From Candidatus Accumulibacter proximus (GTDB taxonomy: Bacteria > Pseudomonadota > Gammaproteobacteria > Burkholderiales > Rhodocyclaceae): DNA of 64,000 bases. Positions 18,136-27,356 of this stretch are shown one piece after another. The DNA is taken from assembly GCA_016709675.1 (NCBI GenBank), contig JADJMH010000020.1, positions 62,001-126,000 of the forward strand, read 5' to 3'. The notes below the pieces were generated by a model. That model was not told where the DNA came from, ran no database searches, and was given only the letters and a program-made list of their open reading frames with translations. Numbering within the stretch: the first letter of the stretch is position 1; each line of letters begins with the position of its first letter. Both the position numbers and the translations under genes were made by a program.

Positions 18136-19311
18136 CTAGGACAGCAAGCGGCTGATCGCGACGTCTTCAGCGCTTGTTTGCAGCAGCCATTGGCGGACCT
18201 CGTCGAGCGTCGCGGCGTCGCGCGTCGCCCGCGCACTCTCGACGAGGAGGCGCAGGTCCGGAAGTTCCTTCTGGATCGCCCAATTCGCGCGTGCCAGAGC
18301 CAGCGCAGCCCGCTGATCACCCAGCAGTTCAAGGGTGAAGCGCGCCTCCTCGCGCAGGTGGACGCGATCGCCGCGCAGGCGGCTGGAGGCAAAGCGCGCG
18401 CGCAACTGCTCGACGCCGGCGTCGACCTGCGGCGACCCGAGCTGTTTCAGTGCCAGGGTCTGGCGCAAGAGCAGGGCGTCGGCACGCTGCTGGCTGGCGA
18501 GCAGTGTCACGACTTCGGACGGGCGTCGCTGATCGAGCAGCCAATCCGAATAGGCAGTCAACAGGTAGTGGTCGGAAGGGTCGATCGCCAGCGCGGCGCG
18601 GAAATGAGCCTCTGCGGCATCGTTCAGTCCGGCGCGTGTCGCCATCTCGGCGAGCATGGACAGAACCCAGGCTTGTACCTCGGGTTTTGCCTCCGCTTGC
18701 CTGGCGAGCAGAGAACTGAGTGCGTCGTAGCTCGCGCGCAGATGGCCCGTGACGCTCGCAAGCCCGTAGGCACAAGCCGCCCAGACGACCTCGGGAGCCA
18801 GCCGGCGCAGCGCTGCGCACTCGCCGGCCGCGCCGTCGAAATCGCCTTGCACCTGCAGAATCGTCGCTCGCGTCAGGCGGGCCTGGCCGTCACGTGGATG
18901 GCGCTGGAGCAGCACCGCCAGATCAGCCAGCGCAGCGTCAAAATCGTGCGTGCGTTGGCGCAGCGTTGCCCGGATCAGCAGCACCTCGGCTGGTGGTTCG
19001 CTCTGCTCCCACCAGCCAGCCAGGGCCGCCTGCGCGTAGCCGGCGAAACGCGGATCGCCCGTTACCCGCCCGAGTTCGGTGTAGCGGCGGGCGAGCTGAA
19101 TGGCCAGATCAAGTCGTCCGGGCTGTTGTGCCAGAGCCTGGCGCAGGCCACGCAGTTCGCGGGCGGTCGGGTCGGTGGGCGCCAGCGGCAGACGCTCCAG
19201 GACCTGGTCGTCGGACCGAGGCACGTACGGCGCCGCCGTCGCGCCCGCGGCGGTCAGCACGAGCGTCACCAGCACAGCCAGTGACCGGAAGTGGAATTTC
19301 GCAGGCGTCAT
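18136..19311 (-). CDS. TPR-repeat exported protein
   Basis: A 391-residue protein with a signal peptide (SLAVLVTLVLTAAGATA) and tetratricopeptide-like repeats from about residue 45 to the end (for example AALADLAVLLQRHPRDGQAR, AEAHFRAALAIDPSDHYLL). The ATG at 19311 is preferred to one six codons upstream because GAGG is 8 bases before it. TPR arrays hold partner proteins, here most likely the neighbouring DUF4331 and HupE-like proteins with which it forms a repeated gene trio. The exact role is unknown. Confidence 0.85.
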   Translation of the reverse strand: MTPAKFHFRSLAVLVTLVLTAAGATAAPYVPRSDDQVLERLPLAPTDPTARELRGLRQALAQQPGRLDLAIQLARRYTELGRVTGDPRFAGYAQAALAGWWEQSEPPAEVLLIRATLRQRTHDFDAALADLAVLLQRHPRDGQARLTRATILQVQGDFDGAAGECAALRRLAPEVVWAACAYGLASVTGHLRASYDALSSLLARQAEAKPEVQAWVLSMLAEMATRAGLNDAAEAHFRAALAIDPSDHYLLTAYSDWLLDQRRPSEVVTLLASQQRADALLLRQTLALKQLGSPQVDAGVEQLRARFASSRLRGDRVHLREEARFTLELLGDQRAALALARANWAIQKELPDLRLLVESARATRDAATLDEVRQWLLQTSAEDVAISRLLS

Positions 19312-19457
19312 CTCATCATCCTCGTGCAAGACGGTGTCGAGGGTTGGCGTGCCGCGCGCGGCGACAGAGAGTCGAGCCGCCCGGACCTGGCTGGCGATGT
19401 GCGCCCAGGATCGCGGTCGGGCCGGCTGCGACTCTTCGGTTCCCGCAGGCGATGGAC

Positions 19458-21083
19458 TCAGTTGGTCGGGCAGGTCGCCGGCACGAACGGTGCGGTTGGA
19501 GTGGAACAGCCGCTGGTCTCCGGGTTCTGGTGCCGGCTGTTGCGTCCGCTGTTGGCGAAAGCGACATAGGGGAAAGTCTCCTGGTAAGGCACGTCATTGC
19601 TGTTGACGCCGTCGCCGATGCGGTTGTTCGGGAAGCGGTTGAACGCCGGGTTGAGGACGCCGACCGTCACCCGTGCGGCGATGTCGGTCACGTCGTCGGA
19701 AACGCGACGACCGTTCGGGAAACCGCCGAGATCACCGGCGAGAACGCCAAGCCGCCTGCGGCCCGCCGTCGGCGTCGGCCCGATGCCGGTATTCAGGCGC
19801 AGCAGGTCGGCAACCGGGCCGGCCTGCGCGGCGCTGCAGCCAGGGCAGATCGGCGCTGTGTAAGTGACCAGCGGCAGCAGGTCGGTGCGTGGCGGCGTCG
19901 GGATGGGTACCGCACCCCCGTAGGCGGCGTTGATGACGCGCGCGAGCAGCGGGTCGAGCAGGTAACTGGCGAACTGGCCGTCGTTCTTGGGCTCGGACAT
20001 GCTGAATTTGTCCTTGTCGCCGGTGCCGATCAGCAACTCGTTGATCAGCGGATTGCCCATGCGCTGGATTTGAACGAAGTTGGTGGAAACCGACGGCTTG
20101 CCGCCGGGAGTCGTCGGCTGCGCCTTGATACGCGGTCGGGACGTGCTGCCATAGGTGCCGATCACCGCTTTCGCTTCGCCAGCTGCGTGCCGCGCGCCGT
20201 CGCTGGTGAGCATGCTGATCGGCAGCTCGATGGCGATGGTGTTGACATTGTAGCCGGCAACGGCATCGGGCGCGAAGTTGTGGTCATCGACCGCATCCTG
20301 GTCGTCCGACAGTACCGCCGGGACGCCGGTGGCGAAGGCGCTGGTACGGAAGCTCAGCGTATCGAAGGCGGCCCCGAGGTCAATGTAGAAGGGGTCGTCG
20401 ACGGTGCCGGCAAACACCTTGATGCCGCCGCCGAGGTTGTAGATCCCTTGCTGTGCGAGCGCCGGGTAACTCGGCATGGTGCGTGGTCCGACGTTGGCCG
20501 GCACCGCGTAAAGCATCTGTGGGTCGCTCGAGAAGATGGTTTGCCAGACAGTGCCCGACTTCTTCTGGATGGTCACCGTGTAGCTCTGGCGCAGGCTCAG
20601 CCCCTCGGACCCCGGACCGTCGAGCGCGGTGATCGCGGGTGGCACGATCGGCGTCCCCGGCGCTACCGGTGCCGGCGAGTTGGCAGGCGCCGCGATGCCG
20701 TTCCCGGCACCGACGAAACCGGTGAACACACCAGGTAACCGGGTCTGCGTCTTGAAGCGGAAGACCACCTTGAGGTCTTCGTCGCCGTCGAAGTTGTTGT
20801 CGACCTTCATCTCGTAGGAGATCTCCGGGTCAAAGGGGTGGTAGTTCGGGCCGTTGGCCGGTTCGAGCAGCGGGTCGACGTTGAGAATCATCGTCACCTT
20901 GCTGGGATCGTCGTAACTGACGAAGGCGAACCAGTCGGTAATGTCGGCCTTGTGGTCGAGGGCGGTCAGTGGCGCCTCGCGATGGTTGGCGGCGAACGCT
21001 GCCGGCAGCGGCAGCGCCACGCAGGTCGCGGCGAAGAGCAGGAACGCGCAACTGCGGCGGGCGATTATGGCGAATGATTTCAT
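19458..21083 (-). CDS. DUF4331 exported protein
   Basis: A 541-residue secreted protein of the DUF4331 family. A clear signal peptide ends near residue 31, right before the family hallmark NHREAP (33-38) and LDHKADITDWFAFVSY. The rest is beta-rich, with acidic loops (DNNFDGDEDLK, SDDQDAVDDHNF) that could bind metal or help adhesion. The C-terminus has two Cys and no anchor. The family is common in environmental bacteria and is often found with TPR and HupE-like genes as here, but its function is unknown. Confidence 0.92.
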   Translation of the reverse strand: MKSFAIIARRSCAFLLFAATCVALPLPAAFAANHREAPLTALDHKADITDWFAFVSYDDPSKVTMILNVDPLLEPANGPNYHPFDPEISYEMKVDNNFDGDEDLKVVFRFKTQTRLPGVFTGFVGAGNGIAAPANSPAPVAPGTPIVPPAITALDGPGSEGLSLRQSYTVTIQKKSGTVWQTIFSSDPQMLYAVPANVGPRTMPSYPALAQQGIYNLGGGIKVFAGTVDDPFYIDLGAAFDTLSFRTSAFATGVPAVLSDDQDAVDDHNFAPDAVAGYNVNTIAIELPISMLTSDGARHAAGEAKAVIGTYGSTSRPRIKAQPTTPGGKPSVSTNFVQIQRMGNPLINELLIGTGDKDKFSMSEPKNDGQFASYLLDPLLARVINAAYGGAVPIPTPPRTDLLPLVTYTAPICPGCSAAQAGPVADLLRLNTGIGPTPTAGRRRLGVLAGDLGGFPNGRRVSDDVTDIAARVTVGVLNPAFNRFPNNRIGDGVNSNDVPYQETFPYVAFANSGRNSRHQNPETSGCSTPTAPFVPATCPTN

Positions 21084-21153
21084 GGGGTGTCTCCGGTTGT
21101 GATCTGAAGCGATTGCGAACGGTGGCTGTCAGCAGCCCGGCATGGTGGCTTGC

Positions 21154-21867
21154 TCACCCGCTGGATGCGAACCAGCGTCGGCGACGGATGCGTTGTCCGC
21201 CGAGCAGTGCCAGACCCAGCGAGAACAGCGCGCCGGCGCCTGGTTCGGGGATGCTGATCAGGATGTTCGGATCTGAGCTTCCGGCGACCTGGATGCGGGC
21301 GTCGCCGGCGAGATCGACGACAAGCAGCGCGTCCTGAAAAGGCACCGGGGAGACCGTGGAGTCGAGATCGGTATAGACCAGCGTCAAGTTGGTCACCGGG
21401 TCGAGCAACGACAGCACCAGACGGTCCGGCGTGCCGTTGCCCGAGTAATTGCTGGTGAAGCTCAACTCGAACGAAACACTGCTGCCGAGCGTCAGGTCCT
21501 GCAGAAACTGACCGAAGGTCAGCGCGTCGTCGAGTGCAAACGGGGGGGAGAAACCACCCGTGCAGCCGAAGCTGCAATCGATCGCACCAAGAACTCCACT
21601 GGTGCTCATCGACGCTATGGTCAACGAGTTGTTGGGGGTGAAATCGCCGTCGAAGAGAACGAATTCAAGTCGGGCTGACGTCCCGGAAAGCGTTGAGGTG
21701 TCGAGACTGACCAGCATGGCAGCAGCGTCGTGCGCGGCGCCGGCGAGACAGAATACGCCGGCCAGCAGCGCTTTGGCGACCGCTCGCTGCCGCTGTGGTG
21801 GCGCTTGCGCCAGCGTGTGCGCGGGGCCGGCAGCGGGCGTTGCCGGCGCGTGGTGTAGGTTCAGCAT
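21154..21867 (-). CDS. PEP-CTERM exosortase-substrate protein
   Basis: A 237-residue exported protein. The C-terminus has the full PEP-CTERM tripartite signal: IPEPGAGALF, a hydrophobic helix (SLGLALLGG) and the basic tail QRIRRRR, which directs exosortase cleavage. The N-terminus has a long basic lead and a hydrophobic signal stretch around residues 30-50. The middle is beta-rich with Ser/Thr/Asp, and resembles a known PEP-CTERM subfamily. AGGAGGAGG precedes the ATG. Such proteins are usually sorted to the cell surface in exopolysaccharide-producing bacteria. It lies 70 bases before the DUF4331 gene on the same strand. Confidence 0.9.
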   Translation of the reverse strand: MLNLHHAPATPAAGPAHTLAQAPPQRQRAVAKALLAGVFCLAGAAHDAAAMLVSLDTSTLSGTSARLEFVLFDGDFTPNNSLTIASMSTSGVLGAIDCSFGCTGGFSPPFALDDALTFGQFLQDLTLGSSVSFELSFTSNYSGNGTPDRLVLSLLDPVTNLTLVYTDLDSTVSPVPFQDALLVVDLAGDARIQVAGSSDPNILISIPEPGAGALFSLGLALLGGQRIRRRRWFASSG

Positions 21868-22020
21868 GCGTGTTCCTCCTCCTGGAAAGACGCAGACACT
21901 GGGCAGGAAAGGCCGGTGCTGCGTCAGTAGTTACGCAGCAGACCGCTCGGCGGATGCAGCGCAGGACAAGAAGGTGCAGCGCAGGTCAAGAAACGCGGGT
22001 GCCCGCGGCGGGCTGCTTGC

Positions 22021-22548
22021 TCAGGCGGCCTCGCGGTCTTGGGCGAGACGGGTGATCGTCGACCACTCTTCGATCGCCGACCGGCGGCATCCCAGCTGCC
22101 GGGCCATTCCGTCGGCACCGCTGGCCATCACCGCAAAGTGGCGTCGCGTGAAGACGTCCTGCAACAAGGGTGCGAGGAGGCGCATCCATGGTTTGCTCAA
22201 TTCGACATCCCAGCGATAGGTCAGACGCAGGACGCCCGGCGGCAGGTCGTCTTCGATCAGCCAAAGCCCGATGCCGCGCAGGTCGCCACTGGCCGCCGCC
22301 TCGAGTTCGCGCATGCGGCTTGCGCGCGTCGTGGTCATCACCGTGCGCAGCCGGTAACCGAGGCCGCTGTGCCAGACGAAGGCATGGCTGGCGCCGACAC
22401 CATCCGGGTCCCCGTCCTCAAGCCTGTTGACACCGCGTAGCTGCGGCCACCAGCCGGGCCACTCGGTGGGCTCGGTGAGCAGGCTCCAGAGGCGTTCGCG
22501 GGTCGTTGGCAGGCGCCAGCGGCTGATCATCACGAAGCGGGTGCTCAT
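22021..22548 (-). CDS. SRPBCC family protein (polyketide cyclase-like)
   Basis: A 175-residue protein with a START/SRPBCC ligand-binding fold: RWRLPTTRERLWSLLTEPTEWPGWWP at the front and a long C-terminal helix. These small proteins bind hydrophobic ligands or act as cyclases; no specific substrate can be read from sequence. It overlaps the stop of the ChrR-like gene by 4 bases (ATGA), so it belongs to the sigma factor operon. Confidence 0.85.
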   Translation of the reverse strand: MSTRFVMISRWRLPTTRERLWSLLTEPTEWPGWWPQLRGVNRLEDGDPDGVGASHAFVWHSGLGYRLRTVMTTTRASRMRELEAAASGDLRGIGLWLIEDDLPPGVLRLTYRWDVELSKPWMRLLAPLLQDVFTRRHFAVMASGADGMARQLGCRRSAIEEWSTITRLAQDREAA

Positions 22549-23396
22549 GCTCGCAGCGGCAGAACCTCTCGCCCACGCACGAAGGCCAGGGCACCGCAGT
22601 CGCTGCTCACCTCGCCGTGTTCGCTGCCGGACGGGGCGAGGTGGAAGTCACCGGCCTGCAGCAGCAGGTCCCCGACAAAGGCATCGCCACGCAGGATCAA
22701 GCACTCCTCATCGCCGTCGTGGGCGTGCGGCGACAGGTGGGCGCCGGCCGCCAGGCGGAGAAAGCGCGAGATGCGGTCTCTGTCGCGCCACAGGATCTTC
22801 TGTTCGACACCGTCAGCAATCGCTTCCCAGCCGTCGTCGCTGGCCAGGACGCTATGGATCGGCGGGCCGGCGCCGGGCAACAGGCCGCCCAACAGCTCGC
22901 CGAGTACCTGGCTGGTATGTCCCAGGGAGCTGCCGCGCAGGTAAGCCAGGCCTCCCGCGGCTGAGGAAATGCGCCCGTGCCGGCTGCCCGGTGGCGAAAC
23001 GTGGTAATCGCCCGGGCCCAGATGCAAGTCACCCAGCCGCAGCTCGCCGCGCAGCACGATGCCCTCTTCGAGATGCTGATGCCGATGCGCTGGCAGGCTT
23101 GCTCCGGGGGAAAGCTCGATCAGCACCGAGGCGCCTTGCGCGCCCTCGCAAAGCAGCTTGACGCGGACACCGGCCTTGAGCGTTCGCCAGGCTCCATCGC
23201 CGCGGCGAATGGTGATCAGCCCCGCGTGCCGACGCACACTGGCGGCAGCCCGGCGCAGCAGGCGGCTGCGCACGCCGGCTGGTTCTCCAGCGTTCAGATC
23301 GTGCGGTACCAGCGCTTCGCCGATCAGGGAAAGCCATGCGCTCTCGACTTGATCTTCGGCGGTGGGATCGTCAAGGCCCTTGGACTCGCTGTTCAT
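22545..23396 (-). CDS. ChrR-like double-cupin anti-sigma protein
   Basis: A 283-residue protein with two ChrR-type cupin domains. The first has LPAHRHQHLEEGIVLRGELR and GDYHVSPPGSRHG; the second has LSPHAHDGDEECLILRGDA and GDFHLAPSGSEHG, each giving His/Glu metal ligands. The short N-terminal region (about 1-60) is alpha-helical, but it lacks the HxxxCxxC zinc-binding motif of classical ChrR anti-sigma domains. Its start overlaps the end of the ECF sigma gene by 4 bases (ATGA), the standard sigma/anti-sigma arrangement. In ChrR systems the partner sigma answers singlet oxygen; that response is inference here. Confidence 0.85.
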   Translation of the reverse strand: MNSESKGLDDPTAEDQVESAWLSLIGEALVPHDLNAGEPAGVRSRLLRRAAASVRRHAGLITIRRGDGAWRTLKAGVRVKLLCEGAQGASVLIELSPGASLPAHRHQHLEEGIVLRGELRLGDLHLGPGDYHVSPPGSRHGRISSAAGGLAYLRGSSLGHTSQVLGELLGGLLPGAGPPIHSVLASDDGWEAIADGVEQKILWRDRDRISRFLRLAAGAHLSPHAHDGDEECLILRGDAFVGDLLLQAGDFHLAPSGSEHGEVSSDCGALAFVRGREVLPLRA

Positions 23397-24241
23397 GGGG
23401 TCACCATCGGGGAAGTGGGATCGTTGCTGCCGAGCAGTTCGCGCAGGCGTAGCAGGGCGCGCCGGATATGGGACTTGACGGTACCCAGCGGCAGCTGCAT
23501 CTGGCAGGCAATCTCCTCGTGCGAAAGGCCGCGGAAAAACGCCAGCGCGAGCAGTTGCCGCGGCAGCGCGTCGAGCCCGGCCAGCGCCGCATGCAGGCGA
23601 TGGTGTTGTTGTACTGCCTGCAGCAGATCCTGAGGGTTGCTGCCGGCTTCCAGGTCGGCCAGACACCTCTCGTCGAGGGCTTCGGCCGGATCCCGGCGGC
23701 GCAAGGCATCGAGCGCGCGGCTGCGGGCAATGGTCAGGATCCAGCTCAGCACGCTGCCGCGCGTCGGGTCGAAACGGGGCGCCTGCCGCCAGACCTGCCA
23801 GAACGCGTCCTCGGTCACCTCTTCAGCGGTCTGAACCTGGCGCGTGATGCGCAGGGCAAGGCCGTAGACGCGTCCGGCGAGGGCGTCGTACAGCTCGGCC
23901 AGCGCGTGCTCGTCCTGGCGTACGATGCGGGCGATCCGGGCCTGCAAGCTGGCCTCGTCGGCGACAGCCACTGACGTTCGACGTTTCGCTGTGCTCGCCT
24001 GTAGCGCGTCGCCTGGGCCGCGCGTGGCGGCGGAGAAGTCGTCGCCTTCCTCGCTCAGGGGCGTACCTTCGCGTTGCGACTGCCGTGGCTGCTGCTGGCT
24101 CTGGTCCGCCCAACCGGGCATCCACACCGGGCGGTCGCCTGCACCCGGGCCGGTGGATGCTTCGCTGCCGCTCTCCAGATCGACCAGAAAGCCGTCCAGG
24201 TCGCGTCTGTCGGCTGCTGGTTCAGTGGTTCGCGGCGACAT
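23393..24241 (-). CDS. ECF-type RNA polymerase sigma factor
   Basis: A sigma-70 family ECF factor. Region 2 is visible as LAELYDALAGRVYGLALRI, then EEVTEDAFWQVWRQAPRFDP and SWILTIARSRALDALRRR; region 4 as LPRQLLALAFFRGLSHEEIA and LGTVKSHIRRALLRLRELL. The start is uncertain; ATG 24241 gives a 282-residue protein with an unusually long, polar, Gln-rich N-terminal extension of about 85 residues before region 2, and internal starts are possible. It is followed by a ChrR-like cupin (4-base overlap) that is probably its anti-sigma factor. Confidence 0.9.
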   Translation of the reverse strand: MSPRTTEPAADRRDLDGFLVDLESGSEASTGPGAGDRPVWMPGWADQSQQQPRQSQREGTPLSEEGDDFSAATRGPGDALQASTAKRRTSVAVADEASLQARIARIVRQDEHALAELYDALAGRVYGLALRITRQVQTAEEVTEDAFWQVWRQAPRFDPTRGSVLSWILTIARSRALDALRRRDPAEALDERCLADLEAGSNPQDLLQAVQQHHRLHAALAGLDALPRQLLALAFFRGLSHEEIACQMQLPLGTVKSHIRRALLRLRELLGSNDPTSPMVTP

Positions 24242-24368
24242 CCCGGACACTTTCCCGAGCCACGCGGCGGGGTATGAGCTTGCCGATCCCGACCAGTTCT
24301 CGGCAATTCCGGGCGCTACCGTCGGGCAGGCATTGCGATGCTCGGCGGCGTTCGGCGGTGGTTGGCAT
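24222..24368 (-). CDS. Small 48-aa ORF overlapping the sigma factor start
   Basis: A 48-residue basic ORF with an excellent Shine-Dalgarno (AAGGAG, 6 bases before ATG 24368). It ends 20 bases inside the predicted sigma gene. The product has two Cys (CLPDG, NCRELVG) and no known domain. It may be a leader peptide coupling translation to the sigma gene, or a hint that the sigma N-terminus is wrongly placed or frameshifted. No database support is available. Confidence 0.4.
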   Translation of the reverse strand: MPTTAERRRASQCLPDGSARNCRELVGIGKLIPRRVARESVRDVAANH

Positions 24369-24746
24369 CGTTTCTCCTTCTTGCGGCCGTGAAGCAGGCA
24401 GGAAATGTAGCATGAACGTGGTGCCCAATCGGCAATCGAGGCGCGGCAGAGGATTCGCCCCCTTCGCTTGAAGCCCTTGCCGTATCCAGGGCGCTGTGGC
24501 TTGGCTCTTGCCGTTCGTCCTGGACGGACTTTGCTGCAGACTCCACTGTTACGCATGCGCCGAGCTTCTGGATGCAGTTGGCCGGGCCTTTCGGTAGCGC
24601 AAGAAAGCCGGTTGCCCTTCCTGTATAGCGACAATGGCATCTGAGCTTTGCTGCGATTGCTCAGCCCCGCCGCGCTCTTTGGGCCAGCGGGGTCGCTTCT
24701 GCTGCTAGAATCGAGCGCCTCGCCAAACGAACGCCCCTTTGCTGCC
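24369..24746. other. Intergenic region between the divergent sigma and ilvA genes
   Basis: About 380 bases hold no convincing gene. They must carry the divergent promoters for the ECF operon (minus) and ilvA (plus). I could not identify a clear sigma-70 or ECF-type -35/-10 pair; TAGAAT at 24706-24711 lies close upstream of ilvA but has no well-spaced -35. Confidence 0.6.
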
Positions 24747-26258
24747 ATGCCCCTGGATTATCTCGAAAGAATTCTAAGAGCACGCGTCTACGATGTCGCG
24801 ATTGAGACCCCGCTTGATCCGGCGCCGGCGCTTTCAGCGCGTATCGGCAACCGGGTGCTCCTCAAGCGCGAAGACCTGCAGCCGGTGTTCTCCTTCAAAG
24901 TGCGCGGCGCTTACAACAAGATCGTCCATCTTTCGGCCGAAAGACTCAAACGCGGCGTGATCTGTGCCTCGGCCGGCAACCACGCGCAGGGCGTTGCGCT
25001 GGCGGCGGCCAGGGTTGGCTGCCGGGCGGTGATCGTGATGCCGACGACCACCCCGCAGATCAAGGTGCAGGCCGTCCAGGCGCGGGGCGGTGAAGTCGTG
25101 CTCGCGGGCGAATCCTACGATGACGCCTACACGCACGCGCTCGAACTCGAGAAGCGCGAGAAGCTGAGCTTCGTGCACCCTTTCGACGACCCCGAAGTGA
25201 TCGCCGGGCAGGGCACCATCGGCATGGAGATCCTGCGCCAGCATGCCAGGCCGATTCACGCCGTGTTCTGCTGTGTCGGCGGCGGCGGGCTGATTTCGGG
25301 TGTCGCTGCCTACATCAAGCGGGTCAGGCCGGAAACCAGGATCATTGGTGTCGAGGCCGTCGACGCCGATGCCATGGCGCGCTCGCTGCAAGCCGGGCGG
25401 CGCGTCCGGCTTGATCACGTTGGCCTGTTCGCCGATGGTGCGGCAGTCAAGTATGTCGGCGAGGAAACCTTTCGCCTCTGTCAGATGTTTGTCGATGAAA
25501 TGGTGCTGGTCGATACCGACGCGATCTGCGCGGCCATCAAGGATGTTTTCGAGGACACGCGGGCGGTGCTCGAGCCGGCCGGGGCGCTGGCGGTTGCCGG
25601 CGCCAAGGAATACGTCAACCAGCACAAGCTGAAGGGCCAGACGCTGGTCGCCACGGCGTCCGGTGCCAACATCAACTTTGACCGTCTGCGCTTTGTTGCC
25701 GAACGGGCAGAGATCGGCGAGCAACGCGAAGCCGTCTTTGCCGTCACGCTGCCCGAGCGTCCCGGCGCCTACAAGCAGTTCTTGTCGCTGATCGGCTCGC
25801 GCAACATCACCGAGTTCAATTACCGCTACAACGATCAGCGTGATGCGCATGTCTTTGTCGGCGTGCAGGTTGCGTCGCGCGCCGAATCGGTGCGGCTGCT
25901 GGCGCATCTGCGCAAGCACGATTACCCGACGCTCGATCTGACCGACGACGAGGTGGCCAAGGGGCACATTCGCCACCTGGTCGGTGGGCACTCGCCGAGG
26001 ATCAACAACGAGATCGTCTACCGTTTCGAGTTCCCCGAGCGTCCCGGGGCGCTGATGAACTTCCTCAACCGCATGAGTGCCGGCTGGAACATCAGCCTTT
26101 TCCACTATCGCAACCACGGTGCCGACTATGGCCGGGTACTGGTCGGCATGCAGGTACCAGCGGGCGAGATGGGCGACTTCGAGGAGTTCTTGAAGAAACT
26201 CGGCTACGCGCACTGGAACGAGAGCAACAATCCGGCCTACAAGCTGTTCCTCGGTTAG
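24747..26258 (+). CDS. ilvA: Threonine ammonia-lyase, biosynthetic
   Basis: PLP enzyme that converts threonine to 2-oxobutanoate, the first step to isoleucine. The ATG at 24747 gives 503 residues, the normal length, and matches the family start (MPLDYLERILRARVYDVA). The N-terminal catalytic domain has the PLP lysine motif FSFKVRGAYNK, ASAGNHAQGVALAA and the phosphate-binding GGGGLISG. Two C-terminal ACT-like regulatory domains follow (VTLPERPGAYKQFLSLIG and FEFPERPGALMNFLNRM), so feedback inhibition by isoleucine is expected. It stands alone. Confidence 0.97.
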   Translation: MPLDYLERILRARVYDVAIETPLDPAPALSARIGNRVLLKREDLQPVFSFKVRGAYNKIVHLSAERLKRGVICASAGNHAQGVALAAARVGCRAVIVMPTTTPQIKVQAVQARGGEVVLAGESYDDAYTHALELEKREKLSFVHPFDDPEVIAGQGTIGMEILRQHARPIHAVFCCVGGGGLISGVAAYIKRVRPETRIIGVEAVDADAMARSLQAGRRVRLDHVGLFADGAAVKYVGEETFRLCQMFVDEMVLVDTDAICAAIKDVFEDTRAVLEPAGALAVAGAKEYVNQHKLKGQTLVATASGANINFDRLRFVAERAEIGEQREAVFAVTLPERPGAYKQFLSLIGSRNITEFNYRYNDQRDAHVFVGVQVASRAESVRLLAHLRKHDYPTLDLTDDEVAKGHIRHLVGGHSPRINNEIVYRFEFPERPGALMNFLNRMSAGWNISLFHYRNHGADYGRVLVGMQVPAGEMGDFEEFLKKLGYAHWNESNNPAYKLFLG

Positions 26259-26417
26259 CCGAGAGGCCGCAGGGAACCGGTCGTTGGCCGTGCAGAGGCG
26301 ATCGACCGAAGTCAGACCCAGCTTCCCGCTGGCGCAGAAGCGACGGCCTTTCGGGGCCGACGCCACTTCTGGCGAGCAGAGCTGTCAAATTACGATTACT
26401 TCAGAGGAGGCCTTCGG

Positions 26418-27356
26418 ATGTCCATGAATATTGCCAATGACGTCACCGACCTGATCGGCAACACGCCGCTCGTCCGACTCAACCGTCTCAGTGCCGGGAT
26501 CGACGGTACCATCTGCGTCAAGCTGGAGTTCTACAATCCGGCACACAGCGTCAAGGACCGGATCGCGGCAGCGATGATCGATGCCGCGCAGGCTGCCGGC
26601 AGGATCGGCGCTGAAACGGTGGTGCTCGAGCCGACTTCGGGCAACACCGGCATCGGCCTGGCGATGGTCTGTGCCGCGCGCGGCATCAAGTGCTGCTTCG
26701 TGATGCCGGAAACCATGAGTCGCGAACGTCGCCTGCTGCTCAAGGCCTACGGCGCCGAACTGGTACTGACGCCCGGGCCGGACGGCATGGGCGGCGCCAT
26801 TCGCCGTGCCGAAGAGATGGCGGCGGCCGACGCGCGCTATTTCATCCCGCAGCAGTTCGAGAATCCCGCCAATCCGGCCATCCATCGCAGCACAACCGCC
26901 GAGGAGATCTGGCGCGATACCGACGGCCAGGTCGACATCTTCGTCTCCGGCATCGGCACCGGTGGCACGATCACCGGCGTCGGCGAGGTCCTCAAGGCCA
27001 GGAAGCCCGCGGTACAGGTGATCGCCGTTGAACCCGATGCTTCGCCGGTGCTCTCGGGCGGCGTCAAGGGTCCGCATCCGATTCAGGGCATCGGCGCCGG
27101 CTTCGTGCCCAAGGTGCTGAACACGGAAATCTACGACGAAGTCCAGCGCGTCAAGGCGGACGACGCCTTTGCCATCGCGCGCCGGATGGCGACCGAAGAA
27201 GGTCTGCTGGTCGGCATCTCGTCGGGGGCGGCCGTCTGGGCGGCGCTGGCAGTGGCGCGCCGGCCGGAGAATGCCGGCAAGCTGACGGTGGTGATCATTC
27301 CTTCGTTCGGCGAGCGCTACCTGTCGACCGCGCTCTACGCGCACCTCGACGTGTGA
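26418..27356 (+). CDS. cysK: Cysteine synthase A (O-acetylserine sulfhydrylase)
   Basis: PLP enzyme making cysteine from O-acetylserine and sulfide. The 312-residue product has DLIGNTPLVRLNRLS, the PLP-lysine motif NPAHSVKDRIA, the substrate loop EPTSGNTGIGLAMV and the phosphate loop GIGTGGTITG. The motif set fits CysK rather than CysM. AGAGGAGG sits before the ATG. It overlaps the following C-S lyase gene by four bases (GTGA), so cysteine synthesis and a cystathionine-lyase-like step are coupled. Confidence 0.93.
   Translation: MSMNIANDVTDLIGNTPLVRLNRLSAGIDGTICVKLEFYNPAHSVKDRIAAAMIDAAQAAGRIGAETVVLEPTSGNTGIGLAMVCAARGIKCCFVMPETMSRERRLLLKAYGAELVLTPGPDGMGGAIRRAEEMAAADARYFIPQQFENPANPAIHRSTTAEEIWRDTDGQVDIFVSGIGTGGTITGVGEVLKARKPAVQVIAVEPDASPVLSGGVKGPHPIQGIGAGFVPKVLNTEIYDEVQRVKADDAFAIARRMATEEGLLVGISSGAAVWAALAVARRPENAGKLTVVIIPSFGERYLSTALYAHLDV

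Noticed and set aside
18894..20738. 614-codon plus-strand frame across the TPR and DUF4331 genes
   Set aside because: It spans two real genes on the other strand and is Arg/Ala/Pro-rich without any motif.
24834..26366. Long minus-strand open frame (510 codons) across ilvA
   Set aside because: It is the antisense of a perfectly conserved ilvA gene; high GC leaves few stops. No domain is visible in it.
26385..27344. 319-codon minus-strand frame opposite cysK
   Set aside because: Shadow of cysK; no motif.
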